This document shows positions 27,302 through 35,805 of a stretch of 64,000 nt of DNA, one piece after another. Location: contig DEKJ01000035.1 of assembly GCA_002353825.1 (NCBI GenBank), positions 1-64,000 on the forward strand, read 5' to 3'. Below the pieces are notes generated by a model. It ran no database searches and was not told the origin of the DNA. It saw only the letters and a program-made list of their open reading frames with translations. Both the position numbers and the translations under genes were made by a program. Origin of the DNA: Prevotella sp. UBA2725 (GTDB lineage: Bacteria; Bacteroidota; Bacteroidia; Bacteroidales; Bacteroidaceae). Each line of letters begins with the position of its first letter. Position 1 is the first letter of the stretch.

Positions 27302-27865
27302 TTATTTAAAAAGTCCATTTCGCAGCAATGGTTGGGATAGCATAGAAACGGTTGTGCTACAGACCTCTGTCAGCTGTACACTGTTGTAAGGACGGAGGGC
27401 ACGGTGGTGATTAGAGAAATAATATTTACAAAGTAGCTGTACGCTGAAAGTCTTTCGATAATTTTTAGAATGCCAATTCCATGCATCTCTGGCAAGGACA
27501 GCATGCTGATAGCGATTGCCATAGTAACTGTTGTCAGTCTCGCCAGTTTCTGCACCACCATTATATTCGACATGAGCAGCGAACTGTTTGTTTTTCGTAA
27601 TGTTAAATTCTCGTGAGATTTCCCAGTAAGAGCCTTTCACACCGTCATTCTTGTAATCGATGTCTATAAAGAAATAGGTGGAGCCCCATGTATTAGGCTT
27701 GAACATTTCAACAGTAGTTGTGACGCTCTGGCGGGGTGTCAGATCATTGTATAGTGAGTGTCCTAAGTCATAGTGCACCTGTATATTCTGACTGTGGATA
27801 CCCATGATTGGGAAGAGTGTGAGGAAACGCAGTGATGCAGTTCTCATGGATGATTTGTGATTCAT
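27302..27865 (-). pseudogene. DUF5020 outer-membrane protein, internally deleted
   Basis: The 187-residue frame begins like an intact DUF5020 protein (HYDLGHSLYNDLTPRQSVTTT, GSTYFFIDIDYKNDG, YWEISREFNI, VEYNGGAETG) and runs normally to PYNSVQLTEV. It then changes frame: the other frame of the last bases reads FYAIPTIAAKWTF and stop, which looks like the genuine C-terminus of the family. A deletion with frameshift between about 27345 and 27375 would explain both. DUF5020 proteins are predicted nucleoside-specific-channel-like beta-barrels. The gene is probably non-functional, or the stop at 27302 gives a truncated protein. Confidence 0.7.
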
Positions 27866-27998
27866 GATGGTTTTCTATGAGATAATCTAATAAAATATTA
27901 TGCTAGTCGTGTGCAAAGATAAGAAAAAATAAATAAAATCTCATATTTTCGTCCTTTTTTGCTAATTTTGCATCATTATTAGCGATGAACTAACTTTC

Positions 27999-28975
27999 AT
28001 GGAAAAAACAGGAAAAGACTTGATATACGGTTTGAATGACCGTCCGCCAATAAGGGAAGCGCTCTTTGCCGCTCTGCAGCACTTACTGGCAGTGTTTGCT
28101 GCCATAATCACTCCACCACTTATCATCAGTTCAGCCCTTCGTTTCGATCTAGAGACAACGGGGTTCCTCGTATCAATGTCTCTGTTCGTTTCTGGCATCG
28201 CTACCTTCATTCAATGCCATCGTTTTGGACCTTTTGGCACAGGACTGTTATGCATCCAAGGTACTTCCTTTTCATTTATTTGTCCAATCATTGGGGCGGG
28301 CATGCTTGGAATGGTGAACGGGAAAATGGATGTATCTCTTCGATTGAGCTATATATTCGGAGGATGTCTAGTGGCATCTGTCGTAGAGATGCTTATCAGC
28401 CGTCTCCTGCCCTATACGAGAAAGATCATCACACCACTTGTGTCAGGAATTGTTGTCACACTCATTGGGTTGTGTCTGATCAAAGCCGGTATCAGCTCCT
28501 GTGGGGGCGGGCAGGCCGCTATCGACGATGGTACCTTCGGGTCAATGAAATATCTTGGTCTTGCCTTTCTCGTTCTTTTGACAATCGTCTTTTTCAACCG
28601 CCTGAATAACCAGTATCTGCGTATGGGATCCATCGTCATAGGATTGATAGTCGGTTGTAGGTGGCCTATTTCCTTGGTATGATGGATTTCTCCTCGCTAA
28701 AGTTAACAAGTCACATCAATGTCCCAATATCCTTTAAATACGGACTGCGTTTTGACATTGGTACTATCATTGGCTTAGGACTTATATGCCTAGTTACGGC
28801 CGTGGAAGCTTTCGGTGATATAACCGCTAATTCACTTATCTCCGGGGAGCCTGTAGAGGGAGAGAGGTTTATGAAACGTGCACAAGGAGGTATTCTCGCC
28901 GATGGTTTCAACTCGCTACTTGCTGCTGCTATTATCGATTCGCTCGATAATTGTGAGATAAAACTGAGGGACTAG
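27999..28975 (+). pseudogene. NCS2 xanthine/uracil permease remnant (frameshifted and truncated)
   Basis: The first frame (27999-28682) encodes a nucleobase:cation symporter-2 protein (GLNDRPPIREALFAALQH; CIQGTSFSFICPIIG; TPLVSGIVVTLIGL). It meets a stop at 28682, but the sequence continues in the next frame from about 28661 (VAYFLGMMDF, then LICLVTAVEAFGDITANS, RAQGGILADGFNSLLAA), so a small indel near 28655-28661 broke the gene. Homology ends around 28935, before the C-terminal ~130 residues; the last 14 residues are unrelated. The truncation lies just upstream of the tRNA gene and integrase, which suggests past rearrangement there. Confidence 0.85.
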
Positions 28976-29024
28976 ATAGAAAGTTAATAAAATATAATTA
29001 TTAGATATATTTCCTCTTCGACCA

Positions 29025-29054
29025 TTGTATATTCAATATTTTTGTCTACCTTTG
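29025..29054 (+). promoter_or_regulatory. promoter of tRNA-Ser
   Basis: TTG at 29025-29027, 19 bases, TACCTTTG at 29047-29054, 37 bases before the tRNA. Confidence 0.75.
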
Positions 29055-29091
29055 CACTCGCTTACGAAAAGCAAGGTACAACAATACCATT

Positions 29092-29176
29092 GGAGAGATG
29101 GTAGAGTGGTCGATTACAACGGTCTTGAAAACCGTCGTACCGAGAGGTACCGGGGGTTCGAATCCCTCTCTCTCCG
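29092..29176 (+). tRNA. tRNA-Ser (anticodon TGA)
   Basis: A full cloverleaf: acceptor GGAGAGA (29092-29098) pairs with TCTCTCC (29169-29175); anticodon loop cTTGAAAa gives TGA (Ser, UCA codons); a long variable arm (gtaccgagaggtac) is typical of serine tRNAs; T-loop TTCGAAT. CCA is not encoded. A tyrosine integrase gene starts 142 bases downstream, so the 3' end of this tRNA is the likely integration site. Confidence 0.95.
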
Positions 29177-29181
29177 CTGAG

Positions 29182-29218
29182 TCAGCGTAACGGGTTGTAA
29201 ATCAACAAGTTACGCTGA
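29182..29218 (+). terminator. hairpin after tRNA-Ser
   Basis: A perfect 10-bp inverted repeat, TCAGCGTAAC (29182-29191) and GTTACGCTGA (29209-29218), followed by TTTTC. It can terminate the tRNA transcript; being within the presumed attachment region it could also be an integrase core-site symmetry. Confidence 0.6.
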
Positions 29219-29318
29219 TTTTCGTTCAATCAATGGACGCACTCTGGACGCGAAAGTTCGCCATGTTGAATCAGCATCTTTAATCCTCAGATCTCGAGGC
29301 AATAAAAGATGTTAAAAA

Positions 29319-30518
29319 ATGTGTTCTAAAGTACGCACGCAAAAAATTTCTAAGTTGGTTGGCTACACTTACCCCGTACTGCATCAGGGTAAGAAGTGGT
29401 ATGTAGACTTCTATGCAGTGGATCCCGTCACAAAGAAGATGAAACGCCGTAAGACGTTCATTCCCGACGACTTAAAGGTCGCTGAGAAGAAGCGCAGAGC
29501 TGCTGAGATCATCGAGGTGATCACCATGAAGCTGATGCGCGGGTGGAATCCGTTCGTTACAACCGGTGAAGGCACAAGACCTTTCATCAAGTTCGATGAC
29601 TGTGTTGAGCGCTATCTTGACTATGTTGCCAGGATGGACCGCAAGAAGACACGTGACAGTTATCGCTCCCGTATCAACATCCTCAAGGAGTATATCGCAA
29701 CCCTTGAGACTCCTATCGTCTATGTCTATCAGTTTGACGAGTCTTTCTGCAACGACTTCATGGACTGGATCTACCTCGACCGTGAGAGCAGTCCACGTAC
29801 GCGCAACAACTACCGAGGCTGGTTGTTCTCGTTTGCAGAGTTCATGCTTGCCCGTAAGTACATCGCCAAGAATCCCGTCGAACACATCAAGAACATCCCT
29901 GAGCATGAGAAGTTCCGTAAGGACCTCACTCCGGAGATGCTGGAGAAGATGGCGGAGTATCTGTTGGATGTCGACAAGCCCTTCTATCTGGCTTGCCTCA
30001 TGCAATACTACACCCTCATACGTCCGGGCGAACTCAGCCATCTGAAGGTCAAGAACATCTCTGTCAAGGATCAGAGCGTGTTTGTGTCGAAGGACTTCAG
30101 TAAGAACCACAAGGATGCCTATGTGGGGCTCAACAAGGCAATCATCAAGCTTATGCTGGATCTTGGTGTACTTACGAAGCCGGGTAACTACTATCTGTTC
30201 GGTGAGAACTTCCTTCCCAATGAGAAACGAAGCAATGCCGATCAGTTCAACCGCCGTTGGAAGGTCATGCGTCAGGCGCTTGGCTGGAAGGATTGTTATC
30301 AGTTCTACTCGCTCAAGGACTCCGGCATCCGTGACCTTGCCAACTCTCAAGGCGTCGTTGTTGCCCGTGACCAGGCACGCCACAGTGACGTGACCACGAC
30401 GAACAAGTATATCCAGAAGCATGGTGTTCAGGATGAGACGCTGAACTTCGAGGGCAACCTCACTTATTCGCGAGGCATCGCCGGAAAGAAAAAGATGTCA
30501 GACGTCGAGGAAGAATAG
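29319..30518 (+). CDS. tyrosine recombinase / integrase
   Basis: A 399-residue phage-integrase family protein. An N-terminal arm-binding segment and SAM-like core-binding domain (about 85-190; DSYRSRINILKEYI, RNNYRGWLFSFAEFML) are followed by the catalytic domain (about 205-385): the first Arg in LIRPGELSHL, Lys in SKDFSKNHK, the box II region YSLKDSGIRDLA (Lys replaces the common His), then ARHSDVTTTNKYI with the nucleophile Tyr. It sits directly downstream of tRNA-Ser on the same strand, the standard arrangement for an integrative element using the tRNA 3' end. It probably catalyses integration and excision of the region to its right. Confidence 0.93.
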   Translation: MCSKVRTQKISKLVGYTYPVLHQGKKWYVDFYAVDPVTKKMKRRKTFIPDDLKVAEKKRRAAEIIEVITMKLMRGWNPFVTTGEGTRPFIKFDDCVERYLDYVARMDRKKTRDSYRSRINILKEYIATLETPIVYVYQFDESFCNDFMDWIYLDRESSPRTRNNYRGWLFSFAEFMLARKYIAKNPVEHIKNIPEHEKFRKDLTPEMLEKMAEYLLDVDKPFYLACLMQYYTLIRPGELSHLKVKNISVKDQSVFVSKDFSKNHKDAYVGLNKAIIKLMLDLGVLTKPGNYYLFGENFLPNEKRSNADQFNRRWKVMRQALGWKDCYQFYSLKDSGIRDLANSQGVVVARDQARHSDVTTTNKYIQKHGVQDETLNFEGNLTYSRGIAGKKKMSDVEEE

Positions 30519-30567
30519 AATGTCTTAGTAGTGTGCCTCTTTTTCTTGTATCTATGTATCTACGACA

Positions 30568-30604
30568 AACCGACTGACACTTATCCATTGAGTGTCAGTC
30601 GGTT
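30568..30604. terminator. terminator hairpin after integrase
   Basis: A perfect 13-bp inverted repeat (30568-30580 with 30592-30604; aaccgactgacac / gtgtcagtcggtt), loop 11 bases, between the convergent integrase and XRE genes. Confidence 0.65.
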
Positions 30605-30663
30605 GCGTTTCGCTACAGGCTGTATCTTGGGCCGATTTTCGCTACAAATTAGGTCCCTTGGAC

Positions 30664-30864
30664 TCAATCACCATCTTCAAGAGAGAATATGCTCTCCACG
30701 GGTTTTCCAAATACTCGTGCTATTTTAAGACTCAGCACTGTAGACGGGACATACTTGCCATTCTCTATGGCCACAATGGTCTGTCTGGATACTCCGATCT
30801 TTTCGGCAAGTTCGGCTTGGGCCATTCTAACTATAGCTCTCTCTACCCTTACATTATTCTTCAT
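30664..30864 (-). CDS. XRE-family HTH regulator
   Basis: A 66-residue protein that is essentially one Cro/CI helix-turn-helix (MAQAELAEKIGVSRQTIVAIENGKYVP) with a short tail. The start at 30864 follows an unusually good Shine-Dalgarno (AAGGAGG) for this group and overlaps the membrane-protein gene by 11 bp. Pairs of a small XRE protein with a four-helix membrane protein are common in Bacteroidota and Firmicutes; the regulator is usually read with its partner. Target unknown. Confidence 0.85.
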   Translation of the reverse strand: MKNNVRVERAIVRMAQAELAEKIGVSRQTIVAIENGKYVPSTVLSLKIARVFGKPVESIFSLEDGD

Positions 30865-31324
30865 GGTTGCTCCTCCTTGACTGATAAAGCAGATACTTGA
30901 ACCTAAGAATGAAAATGGCAAACATGGAGATCATGAATACAACCATTAATGTAAGATAGGTAAGCCCAAAGCTGAACCAAGTACATACGATCATCAGGAC
31001 GGTCTGTATACGCAGAGCCCAGACAAGCGATGACAGGCGAAGATGCTCAATGTATTCATCTTCCTGTTTCTCCTTGGCAAATGCTATCATATACAAAGAA
31101 ATCAGCAGTAAGCACAATGTGATTTCATTGAGCATACCAGTCTTATTCCATTCTGCAGCGAAATGGTCAAATGGTATCTGCCCAATAACTAATGTGGTGA
31201 ACTCAATGGTATCATCATTGATTGGGCTGTTCACCACTTGGAGGATGCCCAGTAAAAGCATCGGGATGAAGATGCACCAGCCTATGGCAGCACATCTGTG
31301 CGGAAGCAAAAAGTTCTGTTTCAT
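30854..31324 (-). CDS. four-helix membrane protein co-expressed with XRE regulator
   Basis: A 156-residue integral membrane protein with hydrophobic segments at about 12-32 (IGWCIFIPMLLLGILQVV), 65-85, 102-122 and 124-145. The basic C-terminus is RFKYLLYQSRRSN. No enzymatic motif is seen. It is the first gene of a two-gene operon with the regulator at 30664. Possibly a sensor or modulator of the regulator; this is inference from context. Confidence 0.75.
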   Translation of the reverse strand: MKQNFLLPHRCAAIGWCIFIPMLLLGILQVVNSPINDDTIEFTTLVIGQIPFDHFAAEWNKTGMLNEITLCLLLISLYMIAFAKEKQEDEYIEHLRLSSLVWALRIQTVLMIVCTWFSFGLTYLTLMVVFMISMFAIFILRFKYLLYQSRRSNHEE

Positions 31325-31367
31325 AGTGACAATCGTTTTAGTGAAACATAATTTCTCTATACGCTTG

Positions 31368-31398
31368 CAAAAGTAATGAATACTTTTCTAAAAGACAA
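31368..31398 (-). promoter_or_regulatory. promoter of the membrane protein/XRE pair
   Basis: On the minus strand TTG (complement of 31396-31398), 20 bases, TACTTTTG (complement of 31368-31375); the start codon is at 31324. Confidence 0.7.
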
Positions 31399-31482
31399 GT
31401 AAACTATACATAAAGATTGCTATGCTTAACATTATTTCGTTTTTTCAAGCTATAACGGCTTGATTATTTACATTACTTATGC

Positions 31483-31995
31483 TGCTTTCGCCCCACTCCA
31501 TTGCCAGGCGCTGGTTGTTTGTGCCACTGAGTCTGTCCTCCCGATGCCAGCAAAGCATGGCTGATCGTGTGGACAGACCCTGTGTCACAAAGGGCTCGAA
31601 CGGAAGGAGTCCCGATCTGCGATTGAGACACCTTCCTTGGTAGTTCAATCCCGACAACCACCTCCTGGCATTCATCCCGCCCTATACATTATTCTATAGA
31701 TGCTGAAGCAGACTCCGTCAGATAAGTAGACTTCATGCTTCGCCCCAACCCCATGCCGTCAGGCACCAACTATTCGCCACCCTTAGAGACTTCCACGTCT
31801 CTGTTGAGTGCCTCAATAGAGATGTGGATGTCCCTGTGGCGAACGCTCCGGAAGAGAAGCCCTTTTGTGCTGATTAGAAGTCAAAAAGGCGGGGACGGAC
31901 TATCGCACCATCCCCACCTTTTTGTCGTCTAATGCACAGGGCCACTCTTTGCCGTCGCTGTAGTTGCAGCCTGACGACATCCCACCCTGCTTATG
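31483..31995. repeat. 0.5 kb structured non-coding repeat, copy 1
   Basis: A 513-bp segment repeated at 35199-35712 in the same orientation with about 25 substitutions and one single-base indel (roughly 95% identity by eye). It holds no convincing gene. The plus strand can form an outer stem ttcgccac (31773-31780) with gtggcgaa (31836-31843), an inner hairpin agagac/gtctct (31785-31802), and a long GC stem (about 31888-31925; caaaaaggcgggga with tccccaccttttt) that ends in a T-run like a terminator. It could be a structured RNA or a cassette-boundary element. Confidence 0.8.
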
Positions 31996-32016
31996 AATTC
32001 TGTTCACTCAGTCATC

Positions 32017-32115
32017 GTATTACTCGTATTCTTGATATTATCGGTATTACAGATGTTATCGGTATTACTGATGTTATCCGTATTACTGGTATTATCCATA
32101 TTCATGGTATTATCT
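32017..32115. repeat. 9-bp tandem repeat array
   Basis: Eleven consecutive 9-bp units of the type (g/a)t(a/g)tta(c/t)(t/c/a)(g/c), starting gtattactc at 32017. Related 9-mers occur at 38593-38628 and, inverted, at 41162-41200. It is directly after the 0.5 kb repeat. Not coding on either strand as far as can be judged. Confidence 0.75.
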
Positions 32116-32146
32116 GAAAATAAGGGTAATATGAGAAATACATAAT

Positions 32147-32848
32147 TCAGTCTTTCAACGAATAGGTCACGGTTGTCACTACTCTCACGCGTTTTATCCA
32201 TGGTGTGTTACTGTCCCTGTCCTCAATGGAGAATTGGCCCTGGTCTGCACTAACAATCTTGTTGAGCTTTGAGTTGCTGTTTTTGGCAAACTGCTGGGCA
32301 GTCTGCTGCGCATTCTCAATGGCCTCAGTCATCATCTTCGGTTTCATCTTCTTAAAAGAGTCAAGGTCGTAAGTGACCTGATTGCTGTAGTCACCGGCAA
32401 CGATGGCAACACCTTGCTTGAGAAGTTCTCCCTGGCGGGCAATGATACTGCGCACAAGGTCAACATGGTTGGACGTCACTGTAATGACAAGTGTGATGTT
32501 GTAACGGTAAGGTTTAGCTTCAGAACTGTACTGGTCAGCCGACTGGTCAATGACTTGTGGCGCGTTGACAGTTATCTCCTTGTCACTTATACCATTGGCA
32601 ATGAGAAATCTCTTGATGGTCTGCTGCTTCTGAGCGATACGGTCATAAAGTTCCGGAAGATCATTGCCCAACTCTTTGGAGACGATGGGCCATGTGACCT
32701 TGTCGGCCTTCACCTCCTGTTCGGCAAGTCCCTTCACTGTCACCTTACGGTCTTTCTCCGTAAAGTTGTCCATACCGGCCTTCAGACTGAGGCCCATAAT
32801 GATAATGCCTACGGCGATGATTGCCGCACTAAAGATTTTGTCTTTCAT
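32147..32848 (-). CDS. SIMPL domain protein (DUF541)
   Basis: A 233-residue protein with an N-terminal membrane anchor (FSAAIIAVGIIIMGLSL) and a SIMPL/DUF541 domain (about 30-230): VTVKGLAEQEVKADKVTW at the start, TEAIENAQQTAQQFAKNS in the middle and VRVVTTVTYSL at the end. The family (YggE/BP26 type) forms periplasmic oligomers of unclear role, often linked to stress. It is 20 bp downstream of the DUF4476 gene. Confidence 0.85.
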   Translation of the reverse strand: MKDKIFSAAIIAVGIIIMGLSLKAGMDNFTEKDRKVTVKGLAEQEVKADKVTWPIVSKELGNDLPELYDRIAQKQQTIKRFLIANGISDKEITVNAPQVIDQSADQYSSEAKPYRYNITLVITVTSNHVDLVRSIIARQGELLKQGVAIVAGDYSNQVTYDLDSFKKMKPKMMTEAIENAQQTAQQFAKNSNSKLNKIVSADQGQFSIEDRDSNTPWIKRVRVVTTVTYSLKD

Positions 32849-32868
32849 ATCGGTTCTTTTTAGAGTTG

Positions 32869-33546
32869 TTATCTCAGACTGTTACTGATAATGCTCGCTG
32901 CCTTGTCCTTGTCATCGTCGAATACGAAGAGCCTGTAGATCACTGTGGCGTTCTGTGGATCGACGATGTGCGGAGCCATATACCGCAAAGCCTGTAGACG
33001 TTCATCACTGAAGCTGAATATTGCCATGACTTTAGCACACTGGCTGCATGTATAGTAGCAGCCAAGGCTTGCCACTTGTATCAGATCCATCTTGCTGCAG
33101 GAGTCTGCATTCCTTACTTTGCCATATAAGAAAGAGAAGTCAGAGTCTGCCATGCCATACGTCATCTGTGGAGTGGTATGCATACCGGGCATCGGCGTAT
33201 AGACGGGAGGCAGAGGACGTGCAATCGGAGAATTGGGATTGTTATCATCGTCAACTATGACTTGCTCCTGATAGGTAGCCACTCGATCAGCTGAATCGAA
33301 GCCAACATATATCATCTTACTCGGCCCGAGCCAAGGCACTTTTTTATAAGTCCATAACTCGCCGTACTGATTAAAGCTGGTCGTAGTCGGCCTGCCCAAA
33401 CAAGCTACTACTTCTTCTTTCGTCATGCCTCCCTGAACGAGCCGATCCTTTGCCGATACATTCAAACTAAAAGCAAAGATCATTGCCAATGTTAAAAGCA
33501 AGACACTGCAATGGAATTTGATGTCGTTGATCGAGATCCTTTTCAT
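32869..33546 (-). CDS. periplasmic BamE/SmpA-like + DUF4476 protein
   Basis: A 225-residue protein with signal peptide (hydrophobic 12-30, ending NVSA). Residues about 38-90 look like a BamE/SmpA fold (GGMTKEEVVACLGRPTTTSFNQ, WTYK). The C-terminal ~100 residues match DUF4476 (FSFLYGKVRNADS, KVMAIFSFSDERLQALRYM), a helical domain common in Bacteroidota envelope proteins. It is transcribed ahead of the SIMPL gene. Function unknown, probably envelope maintenance. Confidence 0.75.
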   Translation of the reverse strand: MKRISINDIKFHCSVLLLTLAMIFAFSLNVSAKDRLVQGGMTKEEVVACLGRPTTTSFNQYGELWTYKKVPWLGPSKMIYVGFDSADRVATYQEQVIVDDDNNPNSPIARPLPPVYTPMPGMHTTPQMTYGMADSDFSFLYGKVRNADSCSKMDLIQVASLGCYYTCSQCAKVMAIFSFSDERLQALRYMAPHIVDPQNATVIYRLFVFDDDKDKAASIISNSLR

Positions 33547-33962
33547 ACTCTTCTGATATTAATTGTACCGCAAAGTTAATAAAAAGTAGATAGAGGTCGA
33601 AGGGGAAAAGCCTATAAAGAAAAGAAAAATCCCTATTGTCTGACAAAATCAGACCATACATGCTTGCTGCAAAATGGTACAACAAAAAAGTGCAAAGCGC
33701 GTGTCACCACGAACTTTACGCCGGAGAGTAATTTATGAATGAAAAGAATGTAATCTATTCTAACCTTGCCATACCCTTATGGCAACCTTTAATATTTATG
33801 TTGCATAAGATAATACAATTATTCGGAAAAACCTTATAGTCTTTTAGAATATTTTCGAATAAAGTATTAATTTGTTGCGTAAAATGTCCAAGGTGTATTA
33901 TATTATGTATTATTCTTTGTCAAGCTCCAACGGGGAATCGGGTTAAATCTTGACTGCTCTTA
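33547..33962. other. 416-bp intergenic region
   Basis: AT-rich stretch between two minus-strand genes. A TAACTTTG-type box (complement of 33571-33578) lies 25 bases upstream of the DUF4476 gene and may be its -7 element, but no good -33 partner is seen. No gene, hairpin or repeat stands out in the rest. Confidence 0.5.
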
Positions 33963-35135
33963 TCAGTGTTTGCTAGCTAAGGATATCGTGAGAGAACCTG
34001 TTGCCATGAGTGCACCAACAAGACAGACTCCAGTCCATCCGAGATGGCTCCAGCCGAGCCCGGCAAGGAACGTGCCGAGGCTGCCACCGATGAAATAGGT
34101 TGTCATAAAGATAGTGTTGGCACGGTTGCTGGCCTCAGGTATCTCCTCTATGCATCCGCTCTGGTTGCTCAGTTGCTGACATTGCATCCCTATATCCACG
34201 ATGATGATCGCGGCTATCAGTCCCACATAGGAATCCCCGAACAGGAAACAGATGGCCCATGCAAGGATCTGTAAAGAAGCACCTATGATAGACAGATTCC
34301 TGATGCCATACTTAGGAACATACTTTCCCATGCTCGAAGCAGCCACAGCACCGACAATACCACATAGTCCGAGGATACCTACTTTATCACTACCTTGGTA
34401 GAAAGGAGCGCCGGCGAGGTGAAAGGCAAGGCACGACCAGATGGCAAGCATGCTGCCGAAACCGAAGGCAGCACGCACAGAGTTGAGTCGGATTCGTGGG
34501 TGGTGTGCAATGATGAGGAAGATCGACTTCATCAACCCGAGATAAGAGCCTTGAAAGTTCCGCTTCATCTCCGGCATGAGTTTCAAGGAGATACCTGTTG
34601 AGACAATCATCAGTAAGGCGGCAATAATAAACATCCATCGCCAACCAAGCCAGTCGCCGATGAAGCCGCTGATTACCCTTGCCCCGAGTATTCCGCAGAG
34701 AAGCCCCGACAACACATATCCCATGTTGCGTGCTTTGTTCTGAGGCTGAGAGAACTGACCGGCAATCGGGATGAAAAGTTGCGGCACTATGCTGCACACT
34801 CCGAGAAAAAGTGATGCTATCCAAACGATTTGTATAGAAGGGGCAAAACCAATAGCTGCGGCAAAGACCGTAGCAAGACTCATGCATACGAGGATAATCT
34901 TCCTTCGGCTGCAGAGATCACCGACAGGGATGACAAAAAACAGTCCGAGCGAATAGCCGACCTGCGTGATAACCGTAATCAGATTGGCCTTCACTTCCGT
35001 CACAGACAAGTCAGTGCGTATCATCTCAAGCAAAGGCTGGTTGTAATACAGGTTGGCGACACTCACGCCAGCCATCACCGCCATCATCAGGATGACATAT
35101 CTTGGTATTCCTTGATTCTCTTTAAGCTCCATCAC
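33963..35135 (-). CDS. MFS transporter (DHA1-like)
   Basis: A 390-residue, 12-helix major facilitator. The loop 2-3 signature is present as PVGDLCSRRKIILVC, and helix 5 has GRRW-like GDWLGWRWMFIIAALL. It resembles the YgaY/arabinose-efflux-like DHA1 drug or sugar exporters. A good promoter precedes it (35150-35180). Substrate not predictable; a proton-driven exporter of small molecules carried as accessory cargo is likely. Confidence 0.85.
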   Translation of the reverse strand: MMELKENQGIPRYVILMMAVMAGVSVANLYYNQPLLEMIRTDLSVTEVKANLITVITQVGYSLGLFFVIPVGDLCSRRKIILVCMSLATVFAAAIGFAPSIQIVWIASLFLGVCSIVPQLFIPIAGQFSQPQNKARNMGYVLSGLLCGILGARVISGFIGDWLGWRWMFIIAALLMIVSTGISLKLMPEMKRNFQGSYLGLMKSIFLIIAHHPRIRLNSVRAAFGFGSMLAIWSCLAFHLAGAPFYQGSDKVGILGLCGIVGAVAASSMGKYVPKYGIRNLSIIGASLQILAWAICFLFGDSYVGLIAAIIIVDIGMQCQQLSNQSGCIEEIPEASNRANTIFMTTYFIGGSLGTFLAGLGWSHLGWTGVCLVGALMATGSLTISLASKH

Positions 35136-35149
35136 CTTTTTTATATGTG

Positions 35150-35180
35150 CAAAGTTACGAAGAATATTTTGTTTGGCAAA
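35150..35180 (-). promoter_or_regulatory. promoter of the MFS gene
   Basis: On the minus strand TTTG (complement of 35177-35180), 19 bases, TAACTTTG (complement of 35150-35157); start codon at 35135. Confidence 0.8.
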
Positions 35181-35198
35181 GTCGGAAGAAAATTGTTA

Positions 35199-35712
35199 TG
35201 CTTTCGCCCCACTCCATTGCCAGGCGCTGGTTGTTTGTGCCACAGAGTCAGTCCTCCCGATGCCAGCAGAGCATGGCTGATCGTGTGGACAGACCCTTTG
35301 TCACAAAGGGCTTGAACGGAAGGAGTCTTGATCTGCGATTGAGACACCTTCCTTGGTAGCTCAATCCCGGCAACCACCTCCTGGCATTCAGCCCGCCCTA
35401 TACATTATTCTATAGATGCTGGCGCAGACTCCGTCGGATAAGTAGACTTTTATGCTTCGCCCCTACCCTATGCCGTCAGGCAATAACTATTCGCCACCCT
35501 TAGCGACTTCCACGTCTCTGTTGAGTGCCTCAATAGAGATGTGGATGTCCCTGTGGCGAACGCTCCGGAAGAGACGCCCTTTTGTGCTGATTAGAAGGCA
35601 AAAAGGCGGGAACGGACTGTCGCACCATCCCCACCTTTTTGTCGTCTAATGCACAGGGCCACTCTTTGCCGTCGCTGTAGTTGCAGCCTGACGACATCCC
35701 ACCCTGGTTATG
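35199..35712. repeat. 0.5 kb structured non-coding repeat, copy 2
   Basis: Direct copy of 31483-31995. The outer stem and the GC stem with T-run are kept. Both copies lie 3' of a minus-strand gene group (SIMPL end at 32147; resolvase-like end at 35806), so the SIMPL-DUF4476-MFS segment is bracketed by the two copies. Homologous recombination between them would delete about 3.7 kb. Confidence 0.8.
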
Positions 35713-35805
35713 CATCGCCCCTACGGTGTCACCATTGCCTCCATCTGCCCGAATTGGCTCCGTTCGGAGAATGATAACTGAAGATAAGGGGAATATATTA
35801 TTCCC

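Noticed and set aside
31445..31675. Small minus-strand protein within the 0.5 kb repeat (also in copy 2)
   Set aside because: It has odd composition and differing frames and lengths in the two copies; the DNA shows RNA-like inverted repeats, so I treat it as non-coding.
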